This document shows, one piece after another, positions 20,495 to 35,400 of a stretch of 64,000 bases of DNA. The translations under genes were made by a program, and so were the position numbers. The first letter of the stretch is position 1; each line of letters starts with the position of its first letter. The notes under the pieces are model-generated. The model saw only the letters and a program-made list of their open reading frames with translations. It was not told the DNA's origin and did no database searches. Source of the DNA: Protea cynaroides (Eukaryota; Streptophyta; Magnoliopsida; Proteales; Proteaceae). The stretch covers positions 5,935,040 through 5,999,039 of the forward strand of contig CM053275.1 of the NCBI GenBank assembly GCA_028583415.1, written 5' to 3'.

Positions 20495-23400
20495 ATGGCA
20501 GCTTCACATAATGTCGAAATGGAGGCAGCGAAGTTTCTGCAAAAACTTATTCAGGAGTCAAAAGATGAGCCTGCGAAATTGGCAACAAAACTTTATGTGG
20601 TACATTCGAGCACCTTAATCTGGCAAATGTTTGCTTGATCATCTCTGACGCCCGTTAAGTAATATACTCTTTGATTTTTCTATTTTATTTTTGTGTATTA
20701 GATATGCCAGCACATGAAGATGAGTGGGAAAGAACAGTCATTGCCATATCAAGTAATATCAAGGTGAAACATTTCCAGCTCCACTAATCTCATTACCGTT
20801 ATCATATTTATGAGAGATATATCATCTGTTAAGGTTTTGCTGCATTGGATCTATTTCTGCTGGTTTCAAATTCCGTTCACATTATTGATTAATTTGGGTT
20901 AAGCCTGGGTTCACAACTAACATTATGATTATTGAGACCCAATACTTGTTTGTTCTAATTAGAATGGATGCATTTCTTTTTGGAATGGGTATGCATAAGA
21001 GTTGGGTTGTGCAGGGCTAATTAAGCTTTTGCATGAAAGGAACTCATGAGTTTCTATGTATTATTTTCAAAGCTCACACTAAGCAGGAGTAGTCTATTCT
21101 TAGAATCTTCAATAACTTCTCCCCTATCCTTTTTTCCAAGTATGGTTACCCAAATCTTTATGTCCGTGTTTGAATGTCCACATATTGAAGGCACAAAAAA
21201 TTGAGGGAAGGTAGTGCATTTTCCCTCTCTTTCAACCATAGTTCTCAAGTCGCCAAGACGACCCAAGGCATTGAAGGGGTGCCTAGGTTTGTTGGCGTAC
21301 TCAAGGCGTTGTAAGGGTACATCTTCTATAAGAGAATTTATACAAAAAAGAGGGGGTTAGAGAATTATTTTTTTTTTATTGTGTTTAATACATATGCATG
21401 ATTCCATGCATTAATGTGTATATTTGTAGTTTATACATCCAATAAAAATGCTACAAATGACATCAATTAAAAAATTAAATAAATAAAATAAGGTGTGATA
21501 CAATAAGGCAACCGACCGCCCGGACGCCTAGGTGACACCTTGAGAACTATGCTTTCAACATTCATGATTTGGCCAAGACAGATCAGAGAAAGAAAGAGTA
21601 AAAAAAGAAAAGAAAAGAAAAGAAGAAGAAGAAGAAGAATGAATAAGAAGAAGGTAGACCAGGGCGGGGGAGGGAGTTGACAGAATCTTGACTACTCAAC
21701 CATGAATGCATCACATATGCAAGACTCTTTAGAACAAAATAAACTCACATAAGGAACATGACTTATTACTTTGGCTAGGGCTCTTTATAATTCAACTTAA
21801 CCACTTACATAGACTTCCATAAAGACCAATATGGCTTGTTCACTTAGTCTGAGTTAACTAACAATTAATTAGTTAAAAAATTACAATTCCATGTCTTGTA
21901 GTTCTGACTTATACTTGGACAAATAGATGCTTTTTGACTGGTCTGACAGATCTAGCGAGGAGTTTAGGCCTCTAGATTGGTTCTTATTTATCTAGCTGAG
22001 TCACCGACTAATGACTAACGCATCGGGGAGTATATTGAGACTTGAGAGTATGTACAAGGGGGCTCTGAATTCACTTTTGACAGTTGTACATTTTGTTGTG
22101 TATTATCTCATCCAGCATGTTAGCCTTTTATTATTGTATTCCCTTTGTTCTCGGTGAAGTTTTTCGTCAACAATGTCCTAGAGTAGATATGATCATTATT
22201 ATGGTGAAACAGCCAGGCTTACTGATACAAAATTTATTGTTTTGATATAATACTAGAAAGAAATGACGTAGAGTTGGAAGTGTAAAACTTTGAATATTCA
22301 TGTTGTGCGTCTTGGATATTGTCTATTTGTCTTTTGAAGGTCCCATCTCTTCATTCATGGTTTGTTCAGTAGCAGGCGGGTACTTTGTTAGCACAACATC
22401 ACATGGTGGTTCCTGTACTTATTAGATGTCTTCTTGAATTTTTCATGTTGCCAGGATTATATTTATATCTTTTGCTGTGACATCCTTGAAGTCAAAATTG
22501 CATGGTTTTTTAGCTTGTCAAAATAATTAAATAAGAAAATGCATGGTTTTGGTGATGAATGAAACCAATTGGCTGAAGCTCATCTTTTGTCAAAGTAGTG
22601 GAGTGGAAGCTTGATATGTTCATGCCCTGATTATTACCTTTTCCTGCTGAAAACTTTTACCCTATTTTTTCTATGCTAGGGCCATGGAAACAGTAATCAA
22701 TCAAAATGGTCTTGATATTGAGGCATTGAAGTCATCGCGTCTTTCTATGACGGGTGGAACACAAATGGGGGATTCCGGAGTTGCAAAGTCAGCAGAGAAG
22801 GATAAGCTTGACAATCAGCCATCAGTAGGTCCCAGTGATTTGTCTTTAAGAGGTCCATCCGTCAATGCATGGCATGCCGGATCAAGTGGTAAGATAAATG
22901 ATGATGTTTATGGAGGATCGAGCCAGGGGATAGGGGTTCTGAAAGAGTCTAAAGTGGGTTTCCCTGAGCATGAAATGGGAAGGCTTGAGACAATTGTTCT
23001 GAACAGGCCACCTGCAGGGCCAAGTAGGTCTGAAAATGTGGGACATGATGCTTATCAAGGATCTGTATCCCAGAGAAGTGGTAAAGTATTTGATCATGAA
23101 AGTCCATCCAGTCTTGACACCAGATCTGCAAACTCACAGGATAGGCGTGATACAGCAAAACCAGATAAACAGGGACGTACTAAAAAGGCGAGTGCTAAGA
23201 GAAAGAGAGGAGACTCAACCGCAGCCATGGAACCACATAATGACAGCCCTCAGCCACTAGATAGTCCTAGCATCGCATTTAATACAAGGAAGGGGAAACC
23301 GATGAACAAGGGTGATGTACAAGGCAGTTTTACTCTTAAAGGCGGTGAACACAATCTTGTTCAGAGTATTGGCCACGTGGATTATCTATCATCCCTATCT

Positions 23401-26400
23401 GGTGGATTGGGATCAATATTTAGGAACAAGCAAGAGAATCAGAGTTTAATGGAGAGGTCAGGTGATAAAACCAAAACCACCAATTCAATGTCTTGGGCTC
23501 TAAATTCAAAATATCCTGAAGAGGGAGAAGTCTCTTCTGCTCATGGTACCTTAGGACTACAGAAAGGAAACATGCAACTGTCCAGGCATGAAATTCTCAG
23601 TTCTGGTGGTTGGACTCCAAATAAAATGCCATTCCAATCAGAAAATTCTCAAGGATCTAGTATTCCTTTTAATGTTGTTTCAAGTGGTTTAACATCTGAT
23701 CAGTTGGCAGCACAGTCTCCTGGAACAAGTAAAGAAGCTGGCCTGTCCTCTGAAGGAACAATTCTTTGTAAGACTGGAAGCTTTTGGCAGCAACAAAGGG
23801 TTCCTCACTCAGCACAACAAATTGGAGAGGACTCTCTTGGTAATGATTCTGAACTTGGGGGTCCTGGAAGGTCCTTTGGACCAGTACATAGTAACATCTT
23901 ACATGGTAACACTGCAATCTCAGGTGGCATTGGCAATGTTCATGGAGGCATGCCTGGTGCTTTTGGTTCATATCCATTGGTAAGGCCAGGTTTCTCTGCT
24001 TCAATGCAATTTAACAGTTCTTTCAACAGTCATGATTTGGCTTCAAAGATGCATAAGGAGAGAATTATGGAGGCTTCCTCTGGATCTCAGCTGCTGGAGA
24101 AGAACAATGATATGGTGGCTAGTGATACGCCCATGAAATCTCCTGCAGTTGAGTTTGCTTCTGCCAAAGTTGCCATTCATTCTGAACTTAGGAAACCTGG
24201 ATTCATAAGGGATACTGTGCCAAGCATTTCTGAGAAAGGTCTGGATGCCCAATTTTGTTCACCTGGTCATCGGGAAGACGCATTATCTGGTGGAAGGGTC
24301 TTAGAGCAGGATCGAGGCATTTTAAATACTGCAGGCAATTCCAGTAAGCTGGTTCAGGTACTCTTTCATCATCACTCTAGGTTCAATAAACAATTTTTTT
24401 AAGAAGGAAATTGTAAAAGATCATTTTGTAAGGTACAGGACTAAAGTTTAATAAAATTACACTTATCAAAGAACTAATCAAATTCTGTTCCTAAAGGCTT
24501 ATTAAATGCCCGTGTGCCTGTTTCTCTCTCTCTCTCTTTTTTTTTTTTCATAAATATAATTTTATTCATACAAGTATTTGTCTTCACCTGTTAATTTATT
24601 TGCAACAAAAAGATTTAATTTATCAACAAGAATTCAGTTTTGGAATTTGTTGCTCAAACTATGAGCAGAATGATCATTATGCTTGATGGAGCTAAAAAAA
24701 TATATATGGAGTTCCTGTTATGAGATTCGTTTGAGCTCAATTGGAAAAGTTGAAGGCCTGGAAATCGGTTCACCTTGGTTGTCAGCCTATCAGTAGGTGC
24801 ATTGTGTATGTTTGCAAATTTTTTCGGAGGTTTTTGATGGAGCACACTCAAATATTTGAGATACACTTTGTTGGATTGACAAACACCATGAGAAATTCGA
24901 AGTGGTATCTCACTTCTTTCCTTTGTACTTGTTTGTTTAAATGGAAAGTTAAAACTCTTCCAGTGGAGGGGATTAATCTTGGTTTTGATTATTGCTCTCA
25001 AGGTAATTTGTCCTCTTGGCATAAATAACTTTCAGAATTACAACGGGACAGTTTTATAAGTTTTCCATGTTTGATTGGATCTCTGCTTTCAAACATGGTT
25101 CAGACGTGGCTCAGCTAAGTATCTTTAGCCTTACCTCTGCCAAATTGGTAATAGAAGGCAATTTTTAACTCTTTGAATGGGCTTCGGGAAGACAAATGGT
25201 TGATTATTAGTTTTTTCTGCTTCTTTTATTACTTCAGTTCTCTTAAATTCCAAGATGGAAAACTCTCTTGCTAAAGGCTGAAAATTTATGAATTGGCATG
25301 AAATCTGATTAGGGTTATTATGGCTACCTATTCCTAGGACTCCTAGTTGCTAATCACGTTAAATTCGGGGCAGATATATATATATATATTAAAGAGCCTT
25401 GTTCATGGAGGAAATGCCACGTGCTTAAATTCGGGGCAGATATATATATTAAAGAGCCTTGTTCATGGAGGAAATGCCATTCTTTCTGAATATATTTGTC
25501 TATGGCTTGAGATTAGCATGTTCCTTAAATACTGGTGTCTTACGATGATATTGTGTCAATTTTTAAACCTATTAATGTGTGTTGATATAAATTGTTGTGG
25601 CCCTTACTTAATAGTTCGAGCATTTAGGATAAGCGGTTGTAACATGGTATCAATAGCAAGATTCAAGGAGGTTGGGTGTTCTATCCCAGGTACTTGTGAT
25701 GGGTTTGTATTTTGTTTTGTTGTGCGCCTTTGATGCCACGTGATGGCAGGGTTTGTGTTATGTCTTGTGCTCCCTTGGTGCCACGTGATGGTGTCACATG
25801 CAGAGTCATGTGTGGGTCTGCGGGGGGAAGGTGTTAGTGTGTGTTGATAACTTGATATACATTTTTGTGGTCCTTAATGTCTTGGGCTTTTAGGATTAGC
25901 GGTTGTAACAAAACTTATACTGTTGTTTGGCGCGAAGGTAAAAAGCTTGGGCTGCCTGCATGAAGACACAGGTTTGAGTGTGAGAGCGGTCACTTTGTGA
26001 AAAAATTGTGAAGCTTGGTGCCTTCTCCAATCCACACCACCTGGACCCCATGCCAGTGGGGCTTGTTCCAGCTTATGGCCCTATATCTGCTGCCAAGTTC
26101 CTGGTATTTGTGGCCAATTTATGCGTTCCTCTTCTTATCACATTTTCTGGGCGGGAATACTCTGCTTGGACTCAACAAAGTTTTATCCTACCTGTTTGGG
26201 GCTCAAGATCTGGCAAACATGAGGAATGAAGTAAATGGACTGAATTCGGCAAAAGAATTTTCTTCAGAAGTGCACATTGTGCTGAATAAATTTGCAAGTC
26301 ATGGTCAATAGGCTATCCTTTATGTGTACTTCTGTAGTTGTTTCCAGCCATCAAGGATGTCTTTTGATGCACTTCTTGCGACATAAACCATGATTGATGT

Positions 26401-29400
26401 TTTGAAATTGTTCCAAATACACATTAGTTTTGTCTCTTTGTACTGCATTTTTGCCTTATTTTAACTTTTTATGTCCATTTTGATTTTCAGATGTTGTGAA
26501 ATGCTTTTGCTAAGTTGATATCAGTGTGTCCACAGGGTTGCGAGTCAAACAGTAACATGGAACTGAGTATGGCCCGGGGTGGAGCTTCTAGAGATACAGG
26601 AAAAAATCCAATGTCTCAGCCTCCTGTCTTTTCAAGAATGCCTTTCAGGGAACAACATTTGAAACAACTCAGAGCCCAGTGCCTTGTATTTCTAGCATTC
26701 AGGCATGTCACTCCCCCAAAGTGCCTATTTTTCTGCCTCGTAAAAATTAAGTTCTGCAATTCCACTTTTTATTTCTGGTCCAATATTTTAATTAGCTGTC
26801 GTTTTATGTGTAGAAATGGATTGGTTCCTAGGAAACTGCATCTTGAAATTGCACTTGGAGAAAGCTATCAAAAAGAAGGTAGGTGCTGCTGTACTTAGAT
26901 TTATCCTTTGTTATATGATTAACAACTGTTTAATTAATCTCCTTGTCAAACAGCAGGTAGCAGTGCAGAAGGAGCTTGTAGGGAACTGACTGACCATAGA
27001 GGGAAAGAGTCATCCTTAAAGGAGCCAACAAACAGTAATGGAGGAGGAATTGGATCTGGAAGAACAAATGATATTAGAGAAGCTGAAAGAGTTCCTCCTG
27101 GGTCTTCATCCACTGGAAGTCTAATAGATACTGACTCCTCATCAAAAGACATGAGAAACACGAAGAAGACAAAGAAACAAAAGTGTCCACCTGCTGACCA
27201 GTCAGTGCTAGCAGAAGAAGGCCAACGATTTTCGTCTACGACAAGAAAATCCGAGGCTGAAATACAGACCCTAGAAACAGCAGAATCACAGGTAGGTGTT
27301 GCTATGATCTTGGAGCCTGAATCCCCAATGAACAGTAGTAGGATTTCATCTGAGAATATTCAAGCAAAGGATGATCTTGTCCATGGGCATCGACAAGTGG
27401 GAAGGGCAAACCAAATCTGGAGAGGAATTAGCTTTCATAATGAGGCTCCTAAGGGAACGTTGGAAGCTTCTATGGTTCAGCATGAACACATCTTGGAAAG
27501 AGAAGAAAATCCTTTAAATCAGTTTCAAACTTATGGTGACAGTGATAGAGTAAACAAAATGTTTAAGGGGGAGGCTCCTTTTATGCAAGCAAGTCAATAT
27601 GCAGATAAATACCCATCCACTGATCCATTGAGAGAGCAGACTAGATCTTTTGGGAAAGGAGACATGCTGATGCCTCCGAAGGATGTCAATCTATTAACCA
27701 TGCATGTGTTGCAGGGTGGGAAATACAGCTCAAAATCAGACCCTATTGTTTTCAATAGTTTTGCTGATGTTTCTGTTGGTGGAAATTGTGGCCGAGATGA
27801 TCAAAGAGGATCTGAGATTCAAGAGCTAAGTGCTTCAGATGGATGCAAGATGGTTGCCATCAATAAGGATCTAGTTACTGTGCTGGAAAAATCTCCAGAG
27901 GAAGAAGAGGATGAAATGTCATTATCTACTGAGACAGCACCTTCTCCGATGTACACCACCTCGGAGAAGTGGATTATGGATCGGCAGAAAAGGAAGCTGC
28001 TTGGGGAAGAAAATTGGGCTCTGAAACAGAAGAAGATGGAGGAAAAAATTGCTGATTCTTTTGATAAATTAAAGGTGTGTTTAAAAAAAGATAGCATTTT
28101 GCTTGATTCTTTTTTTCTTCCTTGAGATATTTTCAAGTTTTGTATCTCCACATAACATGCATCAGGGAAAATGCTCACAATGACACACACATGTTAGCCG
28201 AAATATGTTGTGTCCCAGAACAGAGCCTAGAACTGAATACATTTCTGTTTGATGGAATAGAATTAGATTTTAATTGTTACATGTGTGAAGCACCCCGAGA
28301 CTTATTCCTTTTGAATGTTCCTATAAGGTTTTGATTAGGCTCTTGAATCATGATGCTGTATTATCTGCATAACTTGATCATGTAAAAATAAAATGATGGT
28401 GTCATTTATGCTCGTAAGGAACCCATTTAGAAACCAAACTTGACATATACTGATGGATCTATTTTCCATTTACATGGTCTGATTCAGGATGGTTAAGCAT
28501 CAATGCAGAGTTACTGAAAGGCCCACCTGTTGATTCTTTGTAATACTTAAATGATTAAAGTTTCTGATAAAAAAACAATTGAAGTTTTTGATTCAATGAA
28601 ATGAGGGATATTAAATTCAATTAAATATTAACACAGTATTTGGAAATATGTGCAATTTTTTTAATTGTGCCTTTCTCTTGCTTTAATTAATAAATGCTGA
28701 TTACCCTGCCCAAAAAAAAAAGAAGAAAGAATTAAAACTAATTTTTTTTTTTAATTTGAAGACTAGCTACTAGTACAATTGGTTCAAGGGTTTGTTTGTT
28801 TGTTTTTTTTTTTTTTTTTTGTAGTTTGGGGGGGGGGAGAGAGAAGGTCTTTTACAAGTAATGTAAAATTAAATGGAAAGGTTTTTAATAAATTTGGAAG
28901 TGGCAGATGGAGCTGTTGATTTGGTGCTTAAAGAAGATTAGAGTATATTGAGGAGGAAGTTTTTTAGAAGGGTAAGTGGAAAATATAGTGAAGGCACTTA
29001 CTGGAGGAACTAGGCTGTCAATGGGGGTAAGTGGAAAATATAGTGAAGGCACTTATGGGCGGAACTAGGCTGTCAATGGGCATGGCATGGTAGGGATTAT
29101 AGTTACAGGGATAATGCTGTTAGGATGAGTTGATTGGGATATGTGATCAGAGCTCATTTAGAGATTTTTTTTTCTAGATAAAGTTAAACGAGAACTATAG
29201 TCAATATGGTTGTGTGATTCAGTAATTAAATAAAATTAAGAAAAATGAGAAATGCAAACCATATGATTTTAAATTAAGTTGATGGCGAAACAGGATACAT
29301 GTAGCCAACCTTACTTAGTAGGAATCTTACTTGAGTTGAGCAGGAAGAAAAATCAGAAATAGGAGAGAAGAGGTTCAATGGGAATCGGTTCCAACAATAC

Positions 29401-32400
29401 CCTTGTTTAGACCAAGCTTTATATTTCTCACTACCTTCCTACAACACTCCATCTTGTCCATGTTTCTGAATAAAATTCCTTTACCAATCTATGATAATCA
29501 TAATAAAAAAAAAAAAACTAAAGAAACTCTTCATTGAATTAAACAAGGACTCTAACCCAGTGCAATCCTGCTTCTGCAAATCTCGGGAAGGGGTGGACTG
29601 TAGTTGGTCCTTATCTCTGCCATTTTTTAGTGAAGTGGCTGCCCTGAGACTCGATCCCTCGTGTTCGTGCTGGCACCATAAGCATCGTTAGTCCCAGTGA
29701 AGCCCCTTTCTTGATTAAAGTAACGTTTAAAACATAAATAGTGTTACAAACTAATGCTTGTTAGTGGGTTGACAATAAGTTTCACCCAAAAGCCACCATC
29801 TATGTAAAGCATCGGCCCGGTTGGATGATTTAGCCAATCTTTTTTCAATGCAAATAAATCTCACGAATTCAATTGCTTTTAAATTTTATTTTCTAAAATC
29901 TGCCACACTAAGGTAAGATTCTTAACGCACTCAAATAGGGATAGGATAAGGTAAGTACTGCTTAAGATTCCATAAATTAATTAAACAAACCTTTCACGTG
30001 GTTTGTCTGCTTTGTTTGCTTTGTACTAATACGTTGTTCTTATAGTTTTAGTGATCTCAAATGAGGATTTTGAGAAGGAAGAATATATGTGGGAGAGAGG
30101 GAGGGATATTGATGAGAGAACAAAGAAACAGAATAAAAAGGTAAGGTGTGTGCAAGATCCCTATAGAAACTATTTAAAAAAGGAACAATAAAGAAATTGT
30201 CTTTGCCGTGGATTTTAAGATTGGACAGAACTGGCAGTTGAACTGGAAAAATTGAATTGTGCCTGGATGCAGTGATAAATAGGCAAGGTTTCTCTCACCG
30301 TGGATGATTGCGGGTAAAGAAGCTAGTCCATTAGCGTAGGATTCAATTAACATCTTGGAACATAGGATCTTTAACGCGAGTGTTTAGAATTGATAGATGT
30401 TATGGGGAGGGAAGGATTAACATAGCTTGAATTCAAGAGACTAGATGTAAGTGTAGAAAAGCGAAGGAGTTGGATGACTTTAAACTTTGGTATATGGGGG
30501 ATAAAAATAATAGTAGCGGAGTGGGCATAATAGTGGATAAAGATTTAAAGAAGGATGTAATAAAAATAAAAGATATGATGATAGGATTATAGCCATCAAG
30601 TTGGTGATGGAGAAAGAGATCGTCAATAAAATTAACGCTTATGCACCCAAGTAAGATTGGATGCGTAAGCTACTATTTTGGGAACACATGGATGGATTAG
30701 TGCAATGTTTTAAACTAGGAGAAAATATTATAATAGGGGGTGATCTGAATGGACATGTAGGGGGAAATAGTAGAGGTTATGAAGGTGTACCATGGAGGAT
30801 ATGGTTTTGGAGTGAGGAATGAGGAGGGGATTTTAAGTTTAGATTTTGCTGTGACTTATGATTTATCCATTATAAACACATACTTTGAAAAGAGAGGAGT
30901 CCTATCACATTCAAAGTGGGCATCATTGTAGCCAAATAGGTTTCTTTTTAACTAGAAGATCTGATAGGTTGTTATGTAAGGATTGTAAGGTTATACCAGG
31001 GGAGACTGGAGAGCCTAACCACTCAACATATTATTGGTCATGGATATGTGTCAATATGCCGAATCGTAAGAAAGATCATGTTTTTTGCCCTAGGATAAGG
31101 TGGTGGAGCTTAAAAGGGGATACCATGAAAACTTTTACTGATAATGTGGTCAAACAAGGAAACTGGGACTTTGAGGGAGACACTAATATAATGTGGAATA
31201 AGATGACTGTTTATATTAAGGAAGCCACTAAAGATGTCTTACGTGTAACGAAAGGAAAACGTCATTTTCCTGGTGGTGGGATGATGAGGTTCAAGTAGCC
31301 ATTAAAGCTAAGATAGAGTTTTAAGATATGACAAAAGACTAAGGATACATAGGATCTAAAAAGGTGTAGACTTTTTTTTGGGTAGGTAGAACCCCAAGGA
31401 TAATTGAACTCATGACCTCTTCATTTTGAGGTGTTGGTTTTTAATAGGTGTAGAATTGCCAGAAATGAAGCCAAATAGATTGTGGGAAAAGTAAGGGGTG
31501 CAAAAATATGAGGATCTTTATAACAATCTGAGTGCAAAATGAGGGAAATGAAGAATAGAGATTTAGACCATGTTAGATGTATTAAAAGTGTGGATGGTAG
31601 AGTTCTAGTAAGGGATGAAGATATTAAAAAGAGATGAAATGTTTATTTCTATGGCCTACTAAATGAAGGCACTTCTAGTATTAGTGTCCTAGAAGGCTAC
31701 TTTATCCACCAAGACACCACAGGTTGTAGATATATACGCAAAATTAGGGTGACAGAAGTAAAAAATGATTTAAGGAGGATGTATGTAGGTAAAGCACCAG
31801 GCTCAGATGAAATCCCAATAAAAGTTTGGAAGAGCCTAAGAATCTATGGAGTATCTTGGCTAACTAAGCTATTCAATAAGATTATGAGCATAAGGAAAAT
31901 GCCAGATGAATGGAGGAGAAGCATTGTAATTCCAATTTATAAAAATAAAGGTGATATCTAGAGCTGCAATAACTATGGAGGCATAAAATTAATGAGTCAT
32001 ATTATGAAACTATGAGAGAGAGTTATTGAAACGGCTTTCCGCATGTGTCCCAAAGTGACGTCCTAGCACGAACAAAAATGGTTGAAAAGTCTACCATTTG
32101 AAAGAGAGTAAAACGACCCGAAATACCAGGAGCTAATTCAAAATTACCTACTTGATTGACAGGCATAGCAGCCTTATATTCGGCTTGATTGTTGGTACAT
32201 GGCTTTGATTGCAGTGCATTAAACTGGAATGGCTGCGTTAAGCATCTCAATGCTGAAGATTTGATCTTGAGATCTGACGGGAAAGACTTATTGAACTAGC
32301 CCCTAGGGTATTCAAAGAAAAATTGTTTGATCATTTAATGGATCAAGCAAGGTGTTGATTTCTCTTTTCAAATCAAGGTCTTCTTCAAAAGAACCAGAGT

Positions 32401-35400
32401 TAACCGAGTAGCTCGAGCTGGAGTTTATGATAGAATAATGGAAGACTGGGGCACAGTGGAAACCAGAAACAGAATACCTAGGTCGCAAGGCTTCGCAAGT
32501 TTTCATTTGCTGTTTCGAGTGTTAGTCTTCCCCGTTCCTATCATGAGGCCTTGAGTCATCCTGGTTGGCGAGCTGCTATGGTGGACGAGATGGCAGCTAT
32601 GCGTTACTGATTTACTTGCAAACAAGAAAAATGTTGGTTGTCGGTGGAAGCAAGAAATCGACATCTAAATAGATATCTATGGAATCTGACCCGACAACCA
32701 GCAAGCAGCCAAAGCCAATAAGTTAAGCCAACTGTTGGAAAAAGAAAGTTTTTCAATCAACGCCAACCTTGCTTCAGCGGGCCCTTCACTCGGTGATATA
32801 GTGAGGTTGCTCTGCCTTGTAGACAAGGCTCGTTTCGTACTTGACTTACGAGCTCGTGTAGTACTCGCCCCTAACAAGTAACAAGTACATTAACTCTCTC
32901 GGTTTGGCCGTTTGTCTGAGGGTGCATGCTAGAGGAGAAGTTCAACTTCGAACTCAACATCCAAAACCTACCTTCCTAAACCAAACTTATCAGGGTTTTC
33001 TCGCCTCCCTCGTCCGATGGCATCGTAACATATGTATCAACGATTCCATAAAAGGAGAGGAAATTGGATCCATCGAGTCTCGGTTAAGAACGGGGATGAT
33101 CTACGTTTCACACGGTGCACAATTCCATGGATAGTTTCATTCGAGATCGTGATGGAGGACATAGCTAGAATCATCGTAGATCATCCACTAGGCATTTGAT
33201 TAGGACATTGCACAATGATCCAAACACTTTGTCGCATCTCTTCGATACGGATACTGAGTTTCCCCCGCCGTTTTTAGTAACAAAATGAACCAGAAGTAGG
33301 ACCAAACTGACAGTTAGTAGCATAGACTGAGTTTCGTCTTCAATAGCTTGGAATCATCAGGAGGGATTGGTGAAGACGGATTGAAATAGGCTATACTGGT
33401 TGATGAGTATATCAGAAACTCCTTTTCCAAGAGTAAACTCAATGAAACTATTCATTGAATCGCGGAAGAAGTCAGAAGAAGGCGATTTCGGATAAAAAAC
33501 AGATTTTTTCTTCGACCAGTTTAGAAAGCTCTTAAGAAAGGGATCATCCGCCCTAAGAAAGTTACCAAAAGTATTCGAAATATCCCCGAGGTAGGATGGG
33601 TGAAAAAAAGAACGAGGCAAGTATGGCATACGCACCCCATATTGATGTCTGATCCCTCACACCAACTGAATCTTGGCTTTCGGGCAAGCTTCTCGCTGCC
33701 GTGGGACGAACTTCTTTTTTTGGTAGAAGCCGTGGGACGAACTTAATTGCTTGAACACAGGTCTTATGCGCCTTACAAACAAGCAAGTCCTTTTGCCCCT
33801 AGGGTGGTTGTAGATCAGCTTGCTCAGCCGTTGGTTGGTTGCTTAGTACGCGCATCTTTTTCTTGCTTGCTGGGCAGCGAAGTTTCCTTCAATGAGGGAA
33901 GCCTACCTCCTAAAGTACTAAGGCTAAAATTCCCACCGAAAGGTGGGGAGTGCCTGACCCTGATTCCCTGAATCTTCATTATGGAGCGATTGATCGCTTT
34001 GCTCAGATTCATGGACTCTTGATTCAGGAATGAGAGAGCAAACAAGCGGAGAACAAAAAACAGTATAGGTTAGCAGATCAAAGCCGGGTCTTCGTTTTGA
34101 TTGACCTTGACTGGTCATTGCTGGAAAATAGGGCTTAGGTCGATGCTTCAATGCTTTTCCTCCTCTCCTATCTTTTGTATGGGCTTTCTCCTCACACGAG
34201 GTCTCCTTCCTTTCAAAATCTTTCTTTCCACGCGAGAGGCACCAACGGTGAAGACCTTGAATGAATCCACATTGAGTTCCTCAACATTCTTCCCTGCTGT
34301 CGGAGGTAGTGGTCTAGCCTTGAAAGAGAGATACGGATCTTCAGATAGAGCATATTGGACATTTGTTTTGCAATTCCACCCTTGCTGTCGCATGAGACAA
34401 TAAACTACTATTACGGAGAACCAGTTTGGTTTTATGCCGGATAGATCCGCAATAAAATCTATTTACTTACTTAGGATACTCGTGGAAAGATTTAGAGAAG
34501 GCAAGAATGACCTCCATATGGTCTTTTTATTTACCTACAAAAAGCTTATGACGGTGCCTAGAGAGTTAATTTGGAAAGTACTAAGGAAGAAAAGTGTGTG
34601 AAGCAAATATGTGGACATAGTCAATGATATGTATTATAATGTGGTTACTAGTGTGAGAACCGTGAGGGGTTAAGATAGTGAATTCTCAATTACAATTGGG
34701 TTATATCAGTGATTAGCTTTAAGCCTTTATCTTTTTACCCTCATTATGGAAAATTTAACTAGAGACATTCAAGATGAAGTTCCTTGGTGCATGATTTTTG
34801 TTGATGATATTGCTTTGGTCGATAAGACAAAAGTAGGGATTAACGTCAAGTTGGAGCTATGAAGATCACCATTGGAATCAAAAAGTTTTAAGATAAGTGG
34901 AACGAATATGGAGTATATGGTGTGTGACTTTAGTCACACAAGGCCGAATAATGAGGTAGTGAAAATTGATGAGAAGGAAATATAACAAAGTAATTATTTT
35001 AGGTTTTTAGGTTCAATCATAAATAAAAAGGTGATATAGAGGATAATGTTTCACAGAGGATTAAAATAGGAAATATGAAGTGGAGAGGTGTGTGTTGAGT
35101 GTTGTGTGATTGACGTATCCCTTTAAAACTTAAGGGAAAATTTTATAGGAGTATAGGACAGTCATTCGATTGGCTATGATGTATAGTACAAAATATTGGG
35201 CAGTTAAGAAGCATCATATAGATAAACTTAGTGTAGTTGAGTGAGGATGTTGAGATGGCTGTGTGGCAAAACTAGGAAGGGTAAGGTAAGGAATGATCGT
35301 ATTAGAGCTGATTTGGGAGTAATGCTGATGCATGATAAGCTACAAGAAAGTCATTTGAGATGGTATGACCATGCTCAACGGAGGCCGTTAGATGCTCCAG

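Larger units (their letters stand above)
28075..30180. other. SYD intron 6, left part
   Basis: Non-coding. It has homopolymer runs near 28720-28850, a 55-bp tandem duplication (copies at 28971 and 29026, GGTAAGTGGAAAATATAGTG), and an Au-like SINE. The remaining text gives no ORF of interest. Confidence 0.6.

Noticed and set aside
22882..24252. Minus-strand ORFs over SYD exon 3
   Set aside because: Antisense shadows of a long coding exon.
24654..25028. Opposed ORFs of 95 and 122 aa in SYD intron 3
   Set aside because: No recognisable domain, and both occupy the same intron sequence.
33357..34403. Several ORFs of 70-100 aa on both strands of the probable NUMT
   Set aside because: I could not match any to a mitochondrial gene; spacer DNA of this composition gives long chance ORFs.
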